Numbered from the stretch's first letter, positions 1 through 9,048 are shown. The stretch is DNA of 64,000 nucleotides from Pseudomonas agarici (GCF_900109755.1 NZ_FOAR01000030.1:1-64000); one strand, 5' to 3'. Notes: a model not told the origin generated them from the sequence alone. Numbers and translations: made by a program.

Positions 1-1
1 G

Positions 2-373
2 GTGATTCCGCTGATGAGCGACGCCGATGCCGCTGACCTGCGCGACAACCTGGGAATTGCCGGGCTGGTGGTGGAATACGGCATGGGCAGCGGCACCCGC
101 CGCGAGGCCAACGGCTGCGGGCAGTACCGGCGCATCTTCGATCATGACCATGAGGCGCTGTCGCTAATCGATGAAGCGGGGCGGCATTTGGGGCATCTGT
201 TCGACGAGATTCAGGAGCGCACCCGACAAGCCACCGAGAGCGTCGGTGCCGTGAAGGAACGGCTGACCGATAGCGTCAGCGAGCTGCCGGCCCGAGCCGC
301 CGAAGTCGCCCGCCGACGCGCGCGGGACGCTCTGCGCGATTCACTGCCCAAAGGCATGCCGCCGCTAAACTGA
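2..373 (+). CDS. C-terminal part of an unrecognised protein, cut by the left edge
   Basis: The frame is open to the left window edge and ends with TGA at 371-373, so about 123 codons of the C-terminus are visible. The GTG at position 2 is probably internal. The last 60 residues are charged and helical, rich in Arg, Ala and Glu (EIQERTRQATESVGAVKERL, then ARRRARDALRDSLPKG). I do not recognise the family. The gene converges on the chemotaxis operon that ends at 473 on the minus strand, so it is probably not part of the motility regulon. Confidence 0.55.
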   Translation: MIPLMSDADAADLRDNLGIAGLVVEYGMGSGTRREANGCGQYRRIFDHDHEALSLIDEAGRHLGHLFDEIQERTRQATESVGAVKERLTDSVSELPARAAEVARRRARDALRDSLPKGMPPLN

Positions 374-472
374 TTTTTATGAACAGTCACGAAACGGCTA
401 TTGAGATCACAAGCCTTATGAAATACAGCGTGTGCCCATCGAGATTGGGTAGAGCGAGGGATGCTCAACCCC

Positions 473-865
473 TCAACCCCGATGCAGCTTGCTCATCAAC
501 TCCGCCTCGGCCTGGGTCAGGCCGCAGGATTGGGTCAGCTCGTCGACGCTGGCGCCCATGCCGACCAGGCGGGCAGCCTGGGCGAAGGACAGGGTCGAGG
601 GATCGCGCTGTTCCAACCGCGCCAGTTTGTCTGGCAAGGGCGCGACCACTGCGCGCAGCTCGTGCAGGTCCTCGCCCATGCGCACCGTGCCGTTCTGGAA
701 GTTATCGACACGGCGAGCCAGCTCCTTGATGCGCTGGTCACGCAACGCATCGCCCTCGGCCTGCTGCGCGGCAATCTGCCGCCGGCGGCGGGTATAGGCC
801 AGGCACATGCCCAGCGTCCCGACCCACAACAGGGCCAGGAGGATGACTGCGACCTCAAGAATCAA
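473..865 (-). CDS. DUF2802 family protein at the end of the chemotaxis operon
   Basis: This 130-residue protein has one N-terminal membrane segment (about residues 4-25), then a coiled-coil-like stretch and a small C-terminal helical domain with the motif AQAARLVGMGASVDELTQSC, followed by GLTQAEAELM. That end is typical of the DUF2802 proteins that follow cheW in Pseudomonas flagellar clusters. The function is not established. The likely start is a TTG directly after the cheW TGA, which suggests translational coupling. It is the last gene of the minus-strand motility block. Confidence 0.75.
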   Translation of the reverse strand: MILEVAVILLALLWVGTLGMCLAYTRRRRQIAAQQAEGDALRDQRIKELARRVDNFQNGTVRMGEDLHELRAVVAPLPDKLARLEQRDPSTLSFAQAARLVGMGASVDELTQSCGLTQAEAELMSKLHRG

Positions 866-1348
866 TCAGATGCTCTCCAGCTCGGACCATTCTTCTTCAC
901 TCATCATCTTGTCCAGCTCGACCAGGATCAACAGTTCGCCGTTCTTGTTGCACACGCCCTGGATGAACTTGGCCGATTCTTCGTTACCGACGTTCGGCGC
1001 GGTCTCGACTTCCGACTGGCGCAGGTACACCACTTCCGCCACGCTGTCGACCATGATCCCGACCACTTGCTTGTCGGCTTCGATGATGACGATACGAGTG
1101 TTGTCGTTGACCTCGGTCGGCAACAGGCCGAAACGCTGGCGGGTGTCGATCACGGTGACGACGTTGCCGCGCAGGTTGATGATCCCCAGCACGTAGCTCG
1201 GCGCGCCCGGTACCGGAGCAATCTCGGTATAACGCAGGACTTCCTGGACCCGCATCACGTTGATGCCATAGGACTCGTTGTCCAGCTTGAACGTCACCCA
1301 CTGCAGGATTGGATCATCGGAACCCTGTGAAGACGCTGACTTGTTCAT
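866..1348 (-). CDS. cheW: Chemotaxis coupling protein CheW
   Basis: A single CheW domain fills this 160-residue protein (QWVTFKLDNESYGINVMRVQ near the start, GIINLRGNVVTVIDTR in the middle). CheW is the cytoplasmic adaptor that joins methyl-accepting receptors to the kinase CheA in polar arrays. It lies between the CheW-like ParP gene and the DUF2802 gene, as in other Pseudomonas flagellar chemotaxis operons. The ATG at 1348 leaves a short N-terminal extension (MNKSASSQGSDDP) before the domain. Length and motifs are normal for the family. Confidence 0.95.
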   Translation of the reverse strand: MNKSASSQGSDDPILQWVTFKLDNESYGINVMRVQEVLRYTEIAPVPGAPSYVLGIINLRGNVVTVIDTRQRFGLLPTEVNDNTRIVIIEADKQVVGIMVDSVAEVVYLRQSEVETAPNVGNEESAKFIQGVCNKNGELLILVELDKMMSEEEWSELESI

Positions 1349-1419
1349 ACCCCTGCCCCTTGATTACCGTTGATACGGTGTGTGTGCTGTCTAACGCCGG
1401 ACGCAGTAACCGCCCCGGC

Positions 1420-2265
1420 TCAATTATTGGTTGGCTTGTGCAACTGCAGGTGCTTGACCGCGCCGCTGGCGATCAACTCGGCCAGTTCGGAGACGTCGAG
1501 CAACGCACACATGTGTTCGATGACCGTGCCCGCTAGCCACGGTCGCTGTCCACGACGGGTGCGCCATTTTATTTCACTGGGGTCCAGGCGCAACGAGCGA
1601 CTGACCTGATGCACCGCCAGCCCCCATTCGTAGCCCTGCACCGAAATAACGTATTGCAGCCCCTGGCGGAAGTCGTCGCGATAGCGATCAGGCATCACCC
1701 AGCGGGCCGTGTCCAGTACCTTAAGATTACCGGCCTGGCTCGTCAGGATGCCAAGGAACCAATCGGGCTGACCGAACAGCGGCGTCAGTTCATGGCCGGC
1801 CAGGGAATAAATCGATCCCAGGCACACCAGCGGCACCGCCAGGGTCAGCCCGGCGACATCGAACAACAGACATTCGAACGGCTCGGCGGCCCAATGCGGG
1901 CGGGCGTCGCCTTCGACCGGTGGCGGTGGGATGTTCCGGGCGGGAGGCAGATGCACCTCAACCACCGGTTCTACCCACACCGGGGCGACCGGTCGAACAG
2001 CCGCTTCAGCTATCACTTGGACCGGAGTGGGCACTGGCGCACGCGCAACGGCCGCGACAGTCACCTCAGCGGCCAGGGCATCACGAGCCTGCTCTTCGAG
2101 TACCGCCGCCTGAAAGTCATCCAGTTCGCCGACAAGCGCCGGCTCTACGGCAAGCGCCACCGGCAACTCGCCGGTCGCCTCCTGCAGCAATGCATCCAGA
2201 TAGGACTGCAATGCCAGTTGCGGACGGGTGGCGATGTCGACAGGACGGTTCATCGGAATGCTCAT
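1420..2265 (-). CDS. parP: ParP-like protein with C-terminal CheW-like domain
   Basis: The 281-residue product has an N-terminal Pro/Ala/Val-rich linker (about residues 15-130) and a divergent CheW-like domain at the C-terminus (about 135-270; LLFDVAGLTLAVPLVCLGSI). This is the architecture of Vibrio ParP, which binds CheA and the ParA-like ATPase ParC and holds chemotaxis arrays at the pole. The gene sits directly next to a ParC homologue and cheW, which supports the assignment. The ATG at 2265 was used; an in-frame ATG at 2253 is also possible. The name is by architecture and context; many annotations call it only a CheW domain protein. Confidence 0.8.
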   Translation of the reverse strand: MSIPMNRPVDIATRPQLALQSYLDALLQEATGELPVALAVEPALVGELDDFQAAVLEEQARDALAAEVTVAAVARAPVPTPVQVIAEAAVRPVAPVWVEPVVEVHLPPARNIPPPPVEGDARPHWAAEPFECLLFDVAGLTLAVPLVCLGSIYSLAGHELTPLFGQPDWFLGILTSQAGNLKVLDTARWVMPDRYRDDFRQGLQYVISVQGYEWGLAVHQVSRSLRLDPSEIKWRTRRGQRPWLAGTVIEHMCALLDVSELAELIASGAVKHLQLHKPTNN

Positions 2266-2337
2266 GGAGATGCACCGTTACAGTGACCTGTAGGGGTTAT
2301 CGGCGGGACCGGCAGGCAACTTGAGCCGTACATCATA

Positions 2338-3126
2338 TCAGGCCACCTGCGGCACGAGCTGCTGGGTCAGCAGATGCTTGAGCAGCGCCCGGTAAGCCAG
2401 CACGCCACGGCTCTTGCCGTCGAATTGCGACGGCGTAACCCCCAACCGGCTGGCGTCGCGCAGGCGCGTGTCGATGGGAATGTAGCCCTGCCAGATCGAC
2501 TCCGGGAACTTGTCGCGCAACACTCGCAGGGTGCCCATGGACGCCTGGGTGCGCCGGTCGAACAGGGTGGGCACAATGCTGTAAGGCAAGGCCTGTTTGC
2601 GCGAGCGATTGATCATCGCCAGGGTGTTGACCATGCGTTCCAGGCCCTTTACCGCCAGGTGTTCGGTCTGCACCGGAATCACCAACTGCTGGCTGGCCGC
2701 CAGGGCGTTGACCATCAGTACGCCCAGCAATGGCGGACTGTCGATCACCGCATAGTCGAAATCCTGCCACAACTGCGCCAGGCTCTTGGCAATCACCAAT
2801 CCCAGCCCGCTCTGTCCCGGCGACAGCCGTTCGAGGGTTGCCAGCGCGGTACTGGAAGGCAGCAGGGAAATACGTGCGTCACTGGTGGACAGCAGCAATT
2901 GGCCCGGCAAATCTTCAGGCACCTGGCCTTGGTGCTGAAACAGGTCGAAATTGCTGTGCTCCAGGGTGTCTGGGTCGTAGCCGAAGTAGCTGGTCATCGA
3001 GCCGTGCGGGTCGAGATCGACGACGACCACGCGTTTGCCCGCCTCGGCCAGCAAGCCGGCTAAAGCGATGGAAGAAGTGGTCTTACCGACCCCTCCTTTT
3101 TGATTAGCTACTGCCCAGACTCTCAT
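2338..3126 (-). CDS. parC: ParA-family ATPase ParC (Soj-like), polar placement of chemotaxis arrays
   Basis: This is a ParA/MinD-type ATPase of 262 residues with a deviant Walker A motif at the N-terminus (NQKGGVGKTTSSIALAGLLA), a Walker A' (VVVVDLDPHGSMTSYFG) and a Walker B (YAVIDSPPLLGVL). The start at 3126 (MRVWAVANQKGG) was chosen over an upstream in-frame codon because the family begins this way. No parB gene or parS site is adjacent; parP and motD flank it instead. That context points to segregation of chemotaxis clusters rather than DNA. Confidence 0.88.
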   Translation of the reverse strand: MRVWAVANQKGGVGKTTSSIALAGLLAEAGKRVVVVDLDPHGSMTSYFGYDPDTLEHSNFDLFQHQGQVPEDLPGQLLLSTSDARISLLPSSTALATLERLSPGQSGLGLVIAKSLAQLWQDFDYAVIDSPPLLGVLMVNALAASQQLVIPVQTEHLAVKGLERMVNTLAMINRSRKQALPYSIVPTLFDRRTQASMGTLRVLRDKFPESIWQGYIPIDTRLRDASRLGVTPSQFDGKSRGVLAYRALLKHLLTQQLVPQVA

Positions 3127-3178
3127 TCGGTGTGTTCCTCTGGGCAAAGCATCGAGCCCGCCGAGAAATGGCGCTAAG

Positions 3179-4066
3179 TTATAGAGTAGGTGCCGGAGAT
3201 TTGACGGAGCTCTCGCGTACCGCTTGCTTTACCGCTGGCGGTGCAGTTTGTGTGCCAGCGCGCTTGAGTGCCGCATCCGGCGTCGCGTTGGCGGTACCCG
3301 TGCCGGTCAGGCTACGGCGCACATCCAGGTTGCGCGACACCACCAATACCACCCGGCGATTGCGCGCCCGGCCTTGCGCGGTAGCGTTGTTGGCCACCGG
3401 CTGGAATTCGCCATAACCGACCGAGGCCATCCGCTGCGGGTTGACCCCTTCCATGGCCATCATCCGCACGATACTCGACGAACGCGCCGAGGACAGCTCC
3501 CAGTTGGTCGGGTACTGCGCCGTCTGGATCGGCTGATCATCGGTAAACCCTTCGACATGGATCGGGTTGTCGAAGGGCTCCAGGATCTTCGCCACCTTGG
3601 CGATGATGTCGAAGGCCTGGTCGCTGGGCAAGGCGTCACCGCTGCCGAACAACAGGCCGGAATTGAGTTCGATCTCGACCCACAGTTCGTTGCCGCGCAC
3701 GGTCATTTGGTGGGTGCTGATCAGGTCGCCGAACGCCGCGCTGATGTCGTCGGCAATGCTCTTGAGTGGGTCCGCCGCACCCTGGCCGAAGGCGGCGTCG
3801 GTCTGTTCGGCCTCCTTGATCAGCGGGTCGGCGGGTTTGACGGTCACTGGACGTTCGTCGCCGATGGGGATCGGCTTGAGGCTGCGGTCGGTATCGGTGA
3901 AGACGCCAACCAAGGCTTGGGAGATGATCTTGTACTTACCTTCGTTGATCGACGAGATCGAGTACATGACCACAAAAAAGGCGAACAGCAGCGTGATGAA
4001 GTCGGCGTAGGAAACCAACCAGCGCTCGTGGTTCACATGCTCTTCGTGTTGGCGACGTCTGGCCAT
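3179..4066 (-). CDS. motD: Flagellar stator protein MotD (MotB type)
   Basis: This 295-residue MotB-family protein has one transmembrane helix near residues 17-40 with the ion-binding aspartate in SYADFITLLFAFFVVMYS. A plug/linker follows, then an OmpA-like peptidoglycan-binding domain (VEGFTDDQPI ... NWELSSARSSSIVRMM). The tail after about residue 255 is Ala/Thr/Pro-rich. With MotC it forms one of the two stator types of pseudomonads; the MotCD stator supports swarming and movement in viscous media. motC lies just upstream, 11 bp away. Confidence 0.93.
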   Translation of the reverse strand: MARRRQHEEHVNHERWLVSYADFITLLFAFFVVMYSISSINEGKYKIISQALVGVFTDTDRSLKPIPIGDERPVTVKPADPLIKEAEQTDAAFGQGAADPLKSIADDISAAFGDLISTHQMTVRGNELWVEIELNSGLLFGSGDALPSDQAFDIIAKVAKILEPFDNPIHVEGFTDDQPIQTAQYPTNWELSSARSSSIVRMMAMEGVNPQRMASVGYGEFQPVANNATAQGRARNRRVVLVVSRNLDVRRSLTGTGTANATPDAALKRAGTQTAPPAVKQAVRESSVKSPAPTL

Positions 4067-4077
4067 GTCCTACTCCA

Positions 4078-4818
4078 TCAGTCCATGAAGCCCTGGAGCT
4101 TCAGTTCAATGGAGCGTGGGTTTTCGCCTTCGGCAATCGACAGAATGCCTTCGAGGAGCATTTCCCGATAACGCGACTGGCGCCGGGCAATCGATTTCAG
4201 TTTGCTGGCAATCGGCAACAGCACCAGATTGGCACTGGCCACGCCATAGATGGTCGCGACGAACGCCACGGCAATGCCATTGCCCAGTTGTGAGGGATCG
4301 CCCAAGTTGCCCATCACGTGGATCAACCCCATGACCGCACCGATGATACCAATGGTCGGCGCGTAGCCACCCATGCTTTCGAAGACCTTGGCGGCTTCGA
4401 TATCGCGGTTTTCCTGAGTATAGAAATCCACCTCAAGGATACTGCGAATAGCCTCCGGCTCGGCACCGTCGACCAACAATTGCAAGCCCTTGCGCGAGTA
4501 GGTGTCTGGTTCGGCATCGGCTATGCCTTCCAAGCCCAGCAGGCCTTCCTTGCGCGCGGTCAGGCTCCAGTTCACCACACGATCGATGCCACCGGGCAGG
4601 TCGACGCGGGGTGGCAACAGGATCCAGACGAGGGTCTGCATGGCTCGCTTGAACGCGCTCAGCGGCGATTGCAGCAGCGCCGCGCCGATGGTCCCGCCGA
4701 TTACGATCAAGGCTGCCGGGCCGTTGGCCAGGGCGCCGAGGTGGCCGCCTTCGAGGTAGTTGCCGCCAATAATGGCGACAAACGCCATAATGATGCCAAT
4801 AAGGCTCAACACATCCAT
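4078..4818 (-). CDS. motC: Flagellar stator protein MotC (MotA type)
   Basis: This 246-residue protein has the four transmembrane segments of MotA/MotC proton channels (start MDVLSLIGIIMAFVAIIGGN; a late pair around GGYAPTIGIIGAVMGLIHV). The ATG at 4818 overlaps the cheB stop codon (TGATG on the minus strand), so translation is probably coupled to cheB. A longer in-frame extension upstream lies inside cheB and was rejected. Together with MotD it forms a stator unit in the inner membrane that drives the motor with the proton gradient. Confidence 0.94.
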   Translation of the reverse strand: MDVLSLIGIIMAFVAIIGGNYLEGGHLGALANGPAALIVIGGTIGAALLQSPLSAFKRAMQTLVWILLPPRVDLPGGIDRVVNWSLTARKEGLLGLEGIADAEPDTYSRKGLQLLVDGAEPEAIRSILEVDFYTQENRDIEAAKVFESMGGYAPTIGIIGAVMGLIHVMGNLGDPSQLGNGIAVAFVATIYGVASANLVLLPIASKLKSIARRQSRYREMLLEGILSIAEGENPRSIELKLQGFMD

Positions 4819-5939
4819 CAGAGACAGGCCTCGACCAAGTGTTTGCCAATGTCGTCCAGGCAATACACGGCATCCGCCAGCTCGGCCTTGACGATCGCCA
4901 TCGGCATGCCGTAGATCACGCAGCTCGCCTCGTCCTGGGCCCAAATCGCACTGCCGCCCTGTTTGAGCAGGCGCGCGCCTTCGCGACCGTCGGCGCCCAT
5001 GCCGGTCAGTACCACCGCCAAAACTTTGTCGCCGTAGGACTTAGCGGCGGAACCGAAGGTGATGTCTACGCACGGCTTGTAGTTCAGGCGCTCGTCGCCC
5101 GGCAGGATTTTTACCGCGCCACGACCGTCGACCATCATCTGCTTGCCACCTGGGGCTAGCAATGCCAAACCTGGGCGCAAGAGGTCACCATCTTCCGCTT
5201 CCTTCACGCTAATCCGGCACAACTTGTCCAGGCGCTCGGCAAAGGCCTTGGTGAAAGATGCGGGCATATGCTGGATCAACACGATCGGCGCCGGAAAGTT
5301 CGCCGGCAGTTGCGTCAGGACGCGTTGCAAGGCGACCGGACCGCCGGTGGAAGTGCCAATGGCAACCAGCTTGTAGGCCTTGCGTTTCGGGGCGGCCGAG
5401 GTCGGGGCGGCGGGTGCCGGGGCACGGCTGGCCAGCGGCGCGGTGCGCACAGGGGGCGATGCCGGAGCACCGTGGTCAAAACTGTTGGACGGAGCGGGCG
5501 CGACACTCGGGGTTGGTGCACTGTAGCTGCTGAAACGACGGTTGCTGCGCGAAATGCTGTGAACTTTCTCGCACAGCAGTTGCTTGACCTTCTCGGGATG
5601 CCGCGAGATGTCTTCGAAATTCTTCGGCAAGAAGTCCACGGCCCCGGCATCCAACGCGTCGAGAGTGACGCGGGCGCCTTCGTGGGTCAGCGACGAGAAC
5701 ATCAGAACCGGCGTCGGGCAGCGCTGCATGATATGCCGCACCGCTGTGATGCCGTCCATCATCGGCATCTCGTAGTCCATGGTGATCACGTCCGGCTTGA
5801 GCGCCAGGGCCTGATCGATGGCTTCTTTACCATTGGTCGCCGTACCGACGACCTGGATGCTCGGATCCGCCGAAAGGATTTCCGAGACGCGGCGGCGGAA
5901 AAAACCCGAATCATCCACCACCAGGACCTTGACTACCAT
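4818..5939 (-). CDS. cheB: Chemotaxis response regulator protein-glutamate methylesterase CheB
   Basis: The 373-residue protein has an N-terminal receiver domain (MVVKVLVVDDSGFF; phospho-acceptor Asp55 in VITMDYEMPMMDG), a long Ala/Pro/Ser-rich linker (about 140-190) and a C-terminal methylesterase domain with catalytic Ser in IGTSTGGPVA, His in IQHMP and Asp in GMGADGREG. It removes methyl groups from receptors for adaptation. The ATG at 5939 has a good ribosome binding site (GGAG). The methyltransferase gene cheR is not in the window. Confidence 0.96.
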   Translation of the reverse strand: MVVKVLVVDDSGFFRRRVSEILSADPSIQVVGTATNGKEAIDQALALKPDVITMDYEMPMMDGITAVRHIMQRCPTPVLMFSSLTHEGARVTLDALDAGAVDFLPKNFEDISRHPEKVKQLLCEKVHSISRSNRRFSSYSAPTPSVAPAPSNSFDHGAPASPPVRTAPLASRAPAPAAPTSAAPKRKAYKLVAIGTSTGGPVALQRVLTQLPANFPAPIVLIQHMPASFTKAFAERLDKLCRISVKEAEDGDLLRPGLALLAPGGKQMMVDGRGAVKILPGDERLNYKPCVDITFGSAAKSYGDKVLAVVLTGMGADGREGARLLKQGGSAIWAQDEASCVIYGMPMAIVKAELADAVYCLDDIGKHLVEACL

Positions 5940-5988
5940 AAACACTCCGTTAGGCACGGCGGCAGACTCATGCACCGCCGAACCATAA

Positions 5989-8223
5989 TCAAATACGCCG
6001 GGCGGCGTAATGCTTGAGCATGCTCGGCACATCGAGAATCAGCGCGATACGACCGTCGCCGGTGATGGTGGCGCCTGACATGCCCGGTGTGCCCTGGAGC
6101 ATTTTGCCCAGCGGCTTGATGACCACTTCTTCCTGACCCACCAGTTGATCAACGACAAAGCCGATCCGCTGGGTGCCCACCGACAGGATCACCACATGGC
6201 CTTCGCGCTGTTCTTCGTGAGCGGCGGAGCTGATCAGCCAGCGCTTGAGGTAGAACAGCGGCAGGGCCTTGTCTCGCACGATCACCACCTCCTGGCCGTC
6301 GACCACGTTGGTGCGCGACAGGTCGAGGTGGAAGATCTCGTTGACATTGACCAGCGGGAACGCAAAGGCCTGGTTGCCGAGCATCACCATCAGGGTCGGC
6401 ATGATCGCCAGGGTCAACGGCACCTTGATGACGATCTTCGAGCCCTTGCCCTTGGTCGAGTAGATATTGATGGTGCCGTTGAGCTGGGCAATCTTGGTTT
6501 TCACCACGTCCATGCCAACGCCACGACCGGACACATCGGAAATCTCGGTCTTGGTCGAGAAGCCTGGGGCAAAGATCAGGTTGAAGCACTCGGTCTCGCT
6601 GAGACGGTCCGCCGCATCCTTGTCCATCAGGCCCTTCTTCACTGCAATGCCGCGCAGCACGTCGGCATCCATACCCTTGCCGTCATCGGAGATCGACAGC
6701 AGAATGTGGTCGCCTTCCTGTTCCGCCGACAGTACGACCCGACCGTTGCGGGGTTTGCCCATCGCTTCACGCTCGGTCGGCTCTTCGATGCCGTGGTCGA
6801 CCGAATTTCGCACCAAGTGAACCAACGGGTCGGCCAGGGCCTCGACGAGGTTTTTGTCGAGGTCGGTTTCCTCGCCCACCAGTTCCAGGTTGATCTCTTT
6901 CTTCAACTGCCGGGCCAGGTCGCGAACCAGGCGCGGGAAGCGCCCGAAAACTTTCTTGATCGGCTGCATCCGGGTCTTCATCACCGCAGTCTGCAGGTCG
7001 GCGGTCACCACGTCGAGGTTGGACACCGCCTTGGACATGGCTTCGTCGCCGCTGTTGAGGCCCAGGCGCACCAGACGGTTACGCACCAGCACCAGCTCGC
7101 CGACCATGTTCATGATCTCGTCCAGGCGCGCGGTATCGACCCGCACGGTGGTTTCGGCTTCGCTGGCCGGTTTTTCCGCCGTCGCTGCCGACGCACGCGC
7201 GGGCGCCGCCGCAGGCCTGACCGGCTCGACCTTGGCTTCGGCTTTGGCGACAGGTGCCGCAGCCGGCTTGGCTGCCGTCGGTGGGGCAACGGCAGCGGTG
7301 GTGCCACCCGCCACTTCGGAAAACTTGCCCTTGCCATGCAGCTCGTCGAGCAGCGATTCGAACTCGTGATCGGTGATCAGGTCGCCGCTCGCGACCGCAG
7401 CACTGTCGGAGGCGTTCGCCACTGGTGCAGAGGCCACAGCCACGTCGAGGGCATCAACCTTGAACGAACCCTTGCCATGCAACTGATCGAGCAAGGCTTC
7501 GAACTCGTCATCGGTAATATCGCCGCTTTCCGGCGCCGAGTCCGGTGCCGGTGCGGCGCTCGCCGCGACGGCGGCCTCGGCAGCAATAACCGCTGGGGCG
7601 AACTGCCCCTTGCCGTGCAACTGATCGAGCAACGACTCGAACTCGGCATCGGTGATCTCGTCGCTACCTGCTTGGGCAGCACTCGGGGTCGGCGCCACGG
7701 GCACTTGCGCTTGTTCCTTGACCGCATTGAGTGAATCGAGGAGCAACTCGAATTCATTGTCGGTGATGTCGCCGGAATCGGCGGACGGCTCGACGACGAC
7801 CGCTTCCACGGCAGCCGCTGCTTCATCAGCGGCTGCCGGCTCCGCCAGGCGCGCCAGGGCTGCCAACAGTTGCGGGGTGGCGGCGGTGATCGGGCGGCGT
7901 TCGCGCACTTCGCCGAACATGCCGTTGACCGCGTCCAGCGCTTCCAGAACCACGTCCATCAATTCCGAGTCGACGCGTCGCTCACCCTTGCGCAGGATGT
8001 CGAACACGTTCTCGGCGATGTGACAGCACTCCACCAACTCGTTGAGCTGGAGGAAGCCGGCGCCTCCTTTTACAGTGTGAAAACCGCGAAAAATAGCATT
8101 GAGCAGATCCGCGTCATCCGGGCGGCTTTCCAGCTCGACCAGTTGCTCGGACAGTTGCTCAAGAATCTCGCCGGCCTCAACCAGGAAATCCTGAAGGATC
8201 TCTTCATCGGCGCCGAAGCTCAT
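5989..8223 (-). CDS. cheA: Chemotaxis histidine kinase CheA
   Basis: The 744-residue kinase has an N-terminal HPT domain with phospho-histidine His49 (FRGFHTVKGGAGF), dimerisation and HATPase domains (N-box HLVRNSVDHGIEEP, G-box DVSGRGVGMDVVK) and a C-terminal CheW-like regulatory domain. The linker (about 140-355) is Ala/Pro-rich. Instead of an obvious P2 domain it carries four copies of an acidic amphipathic motif of the form ITDxEFExLLDxL(HGKGxF), near residues 152, 189, 235 and 282. It phosphorylates CheY and CheB and is the core of the polar array. cheZ lies 15 bp upstream. Confidence 0.97.
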   Translation of the reverse strand: MSFGADEEILQDFLVEAGEILEQLSEQLVELESRPDDADLLNAIFRGFHTVKGGAGFLQLNELVECCHIAENVFDILRKGERRVDSELMDVVLEALDAVNGMFGEVRERRPITAATPQLLAALARLAEPAAADEAAAAVEAVVVEPSADSGDITDNEFELLLDSLNAVKEQAQVPVAPTPSAAQAGSDEITDAEFESLLDQLHGKGQFAPAVIAAEAAVAASAAPAPDSAPESGDITDDEFEALLDQLHGKGSFKVDALDVAVASAPVANASDSAAVASGDLITDHEFESLLDELHGKGKFSEVAGGTTAAVAPPTAAKPAAAPVAKAEAKVEPVRPAAAPARASAATAEKPASEAETTVRVDTARLDEIMNMVGELVLVRNRLVRLGLNSGDEAMSKAVSNLDVVTADLQTAVMKTRMQPIKKVFGRFPRLVRDLARQLKKEINLELVGEETDLDKNLVEALADPLVHLVRNSVDHGIEEPTEREAMGKPRNGRVVLSAEQEGDHILLSISDDGKGMDADVLRGIAVKKGLMDKDAADRLSETECFNLIFAPGFSTKTEISDVSGRGVGMDVVKTKIAQLNGTINIYSTKGKGSKIVIKVPLTLAIMPTLMVMLGNQAFAFPLVNVNEIFHLDLSRTNVVDGQEVVIVRDKALPLFYLKRWLISSAAHEEQREGHVVILSVGTQRIGFVVDQLVGQEEVVIKPLGKMLQGTPGMSGATITGDGRIALILDVPSMLKHYAARRI
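7321..7770 (-). repeat. Four-copy motif repeat inside the CheA linker
   Basis: Within cheA, four copies of a coding repeat of about 50-60 nt occur at residues 152-167, 189-208, 235-254 and 282-301. Three share ITDxEFExLLDxLHGKGxF; the first, nearest the HPT domain, is degenerate (ITDNEFELLLDSLNAV). The spacers are unrelated Ala/Pro/Val-rich sequence. The copies look like short helical docking motifs on a flexible tether. Confidence 0.85.
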
Positions 8224-8237
8224 GTGTAGGGGTGCTC

Positions 8238-9026
8238 CTAGAATCCAAGGCTGGAAAGCAAATCGTCGACATCGTCCTGACCGGACATGACGTCTTCACG
8301 TTTATCGGCATGAATTTGCGGACCTTCACCCTTGGCCATCTGTTTTTGTGGATCTTTTTCCGCGAGGATGGCTTCGCGGTCGTGTTCGATACCCGCAAAA
8401 CGATCGACCTGGCTGGCCATCAACACCAGTTTGAGCAGATTGCTTTCGACTTCGGTGACCATCTGCGTGACGCGCTTGATCACCTGGCCGGTCAGGTCCT
8501 GGTAATCCTGGGCCAGCAGAATGTCATTGAGATCGTTCGACACCGCACGGGTCTCCTGCTCGCTACGCGAGAGGAAATCATCGACTCGCCGGGCCAACAC
8601 GCGAAACTCTTCGGCACCGACCTCACGCCGCATAAAGCGCCCCCAGTCGTTCCTCAGCGCCTTGGCTTCGTCATTCAGCCCGTTGACCCGAGGGGTGGCA
8701 CTCTCCACCAGATCCATGGTGCGGTTGGCCGCCGCCTCGGTCAGCCGGACCACATAGGACAAGCGTTCGGTCGCGTCGGTGATCTGCGAAACCTCCTCGG
8801 CTTGCGGCATGGTCGGATCAATCTGAAAATTGACGATGGCGCTGTGCAGTTCGCGAGTCAGCTTGCCGACTTCCAGATACAGGCCGCGGTCACGGGTCTG
8901 GTTAAGCTCATGGATCATTTGCACCGCGTCGCCGAAGCGGCCCTTTTCAAGGCTGTCGACCAGTTCACGGGCATGTTTTTTCAGGGTCGATTCAAAATCG
9001 CCCAGTGAAGATTCGTTGTGCTCCAT
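8238..9026 (-). CDS. cheZ: Chemotaxis phosphatase CheZ
   Basis: This 262-residue, almost all-helical protein carries the CheZ catalytic segment LLAQDYQDLTGQVIKRVT, with the Asp/Gln pair that drives hydrolysis of phospho-CheY. It ends in the acidic CheY-binding helix GQDDVDDLLSSLGF after a flexible charged linker. It acts at the pole with the array to end the CheY-P signal. It lies between cheY (22 bp upstream) and cheA. Confidence 0.96.
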   Translation of the reverse strand: MEHNESSLGDFESTLKKHARELVDSLEKGRFGDAVQMIHELNQTRDRGLYLEVGKLTRELHSAIVNFQIDPTMPQAEEVSQITDATERLSYVVRLTEAAANRTMDLVESATPRVNGLNDEAKALRNDWGRFMRREVGAEEFRVLARRVDDFLSRSEQETRAVSNDLNDILLAQDYQDLTGQVIKRVTQMVTEVESNLLKLVLMASQVDRFAGIEHDREAILAEKDPQKQMAKGEGPQIHADKREDVMSGQDDVDDLLSSLGF

Positions 9027-9048
9027 AGCGCCCCCGTGGCGGACTTCA

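Noticed and set aside
461..1330. Long plus-strand frames opposite cheW and the DUF2802 gene
   Set aside because: They are mirror frames of clear minus-strand genes, rich in His, Gln and Arg as expected for antisense reading in GC-rich DNA.
6145..7734. 529-codon plus-strand frame opposite cheA
   Set aside because: Antisense shadow of cheA; composition is His/Gln/Val-heavy and no domain is visible.
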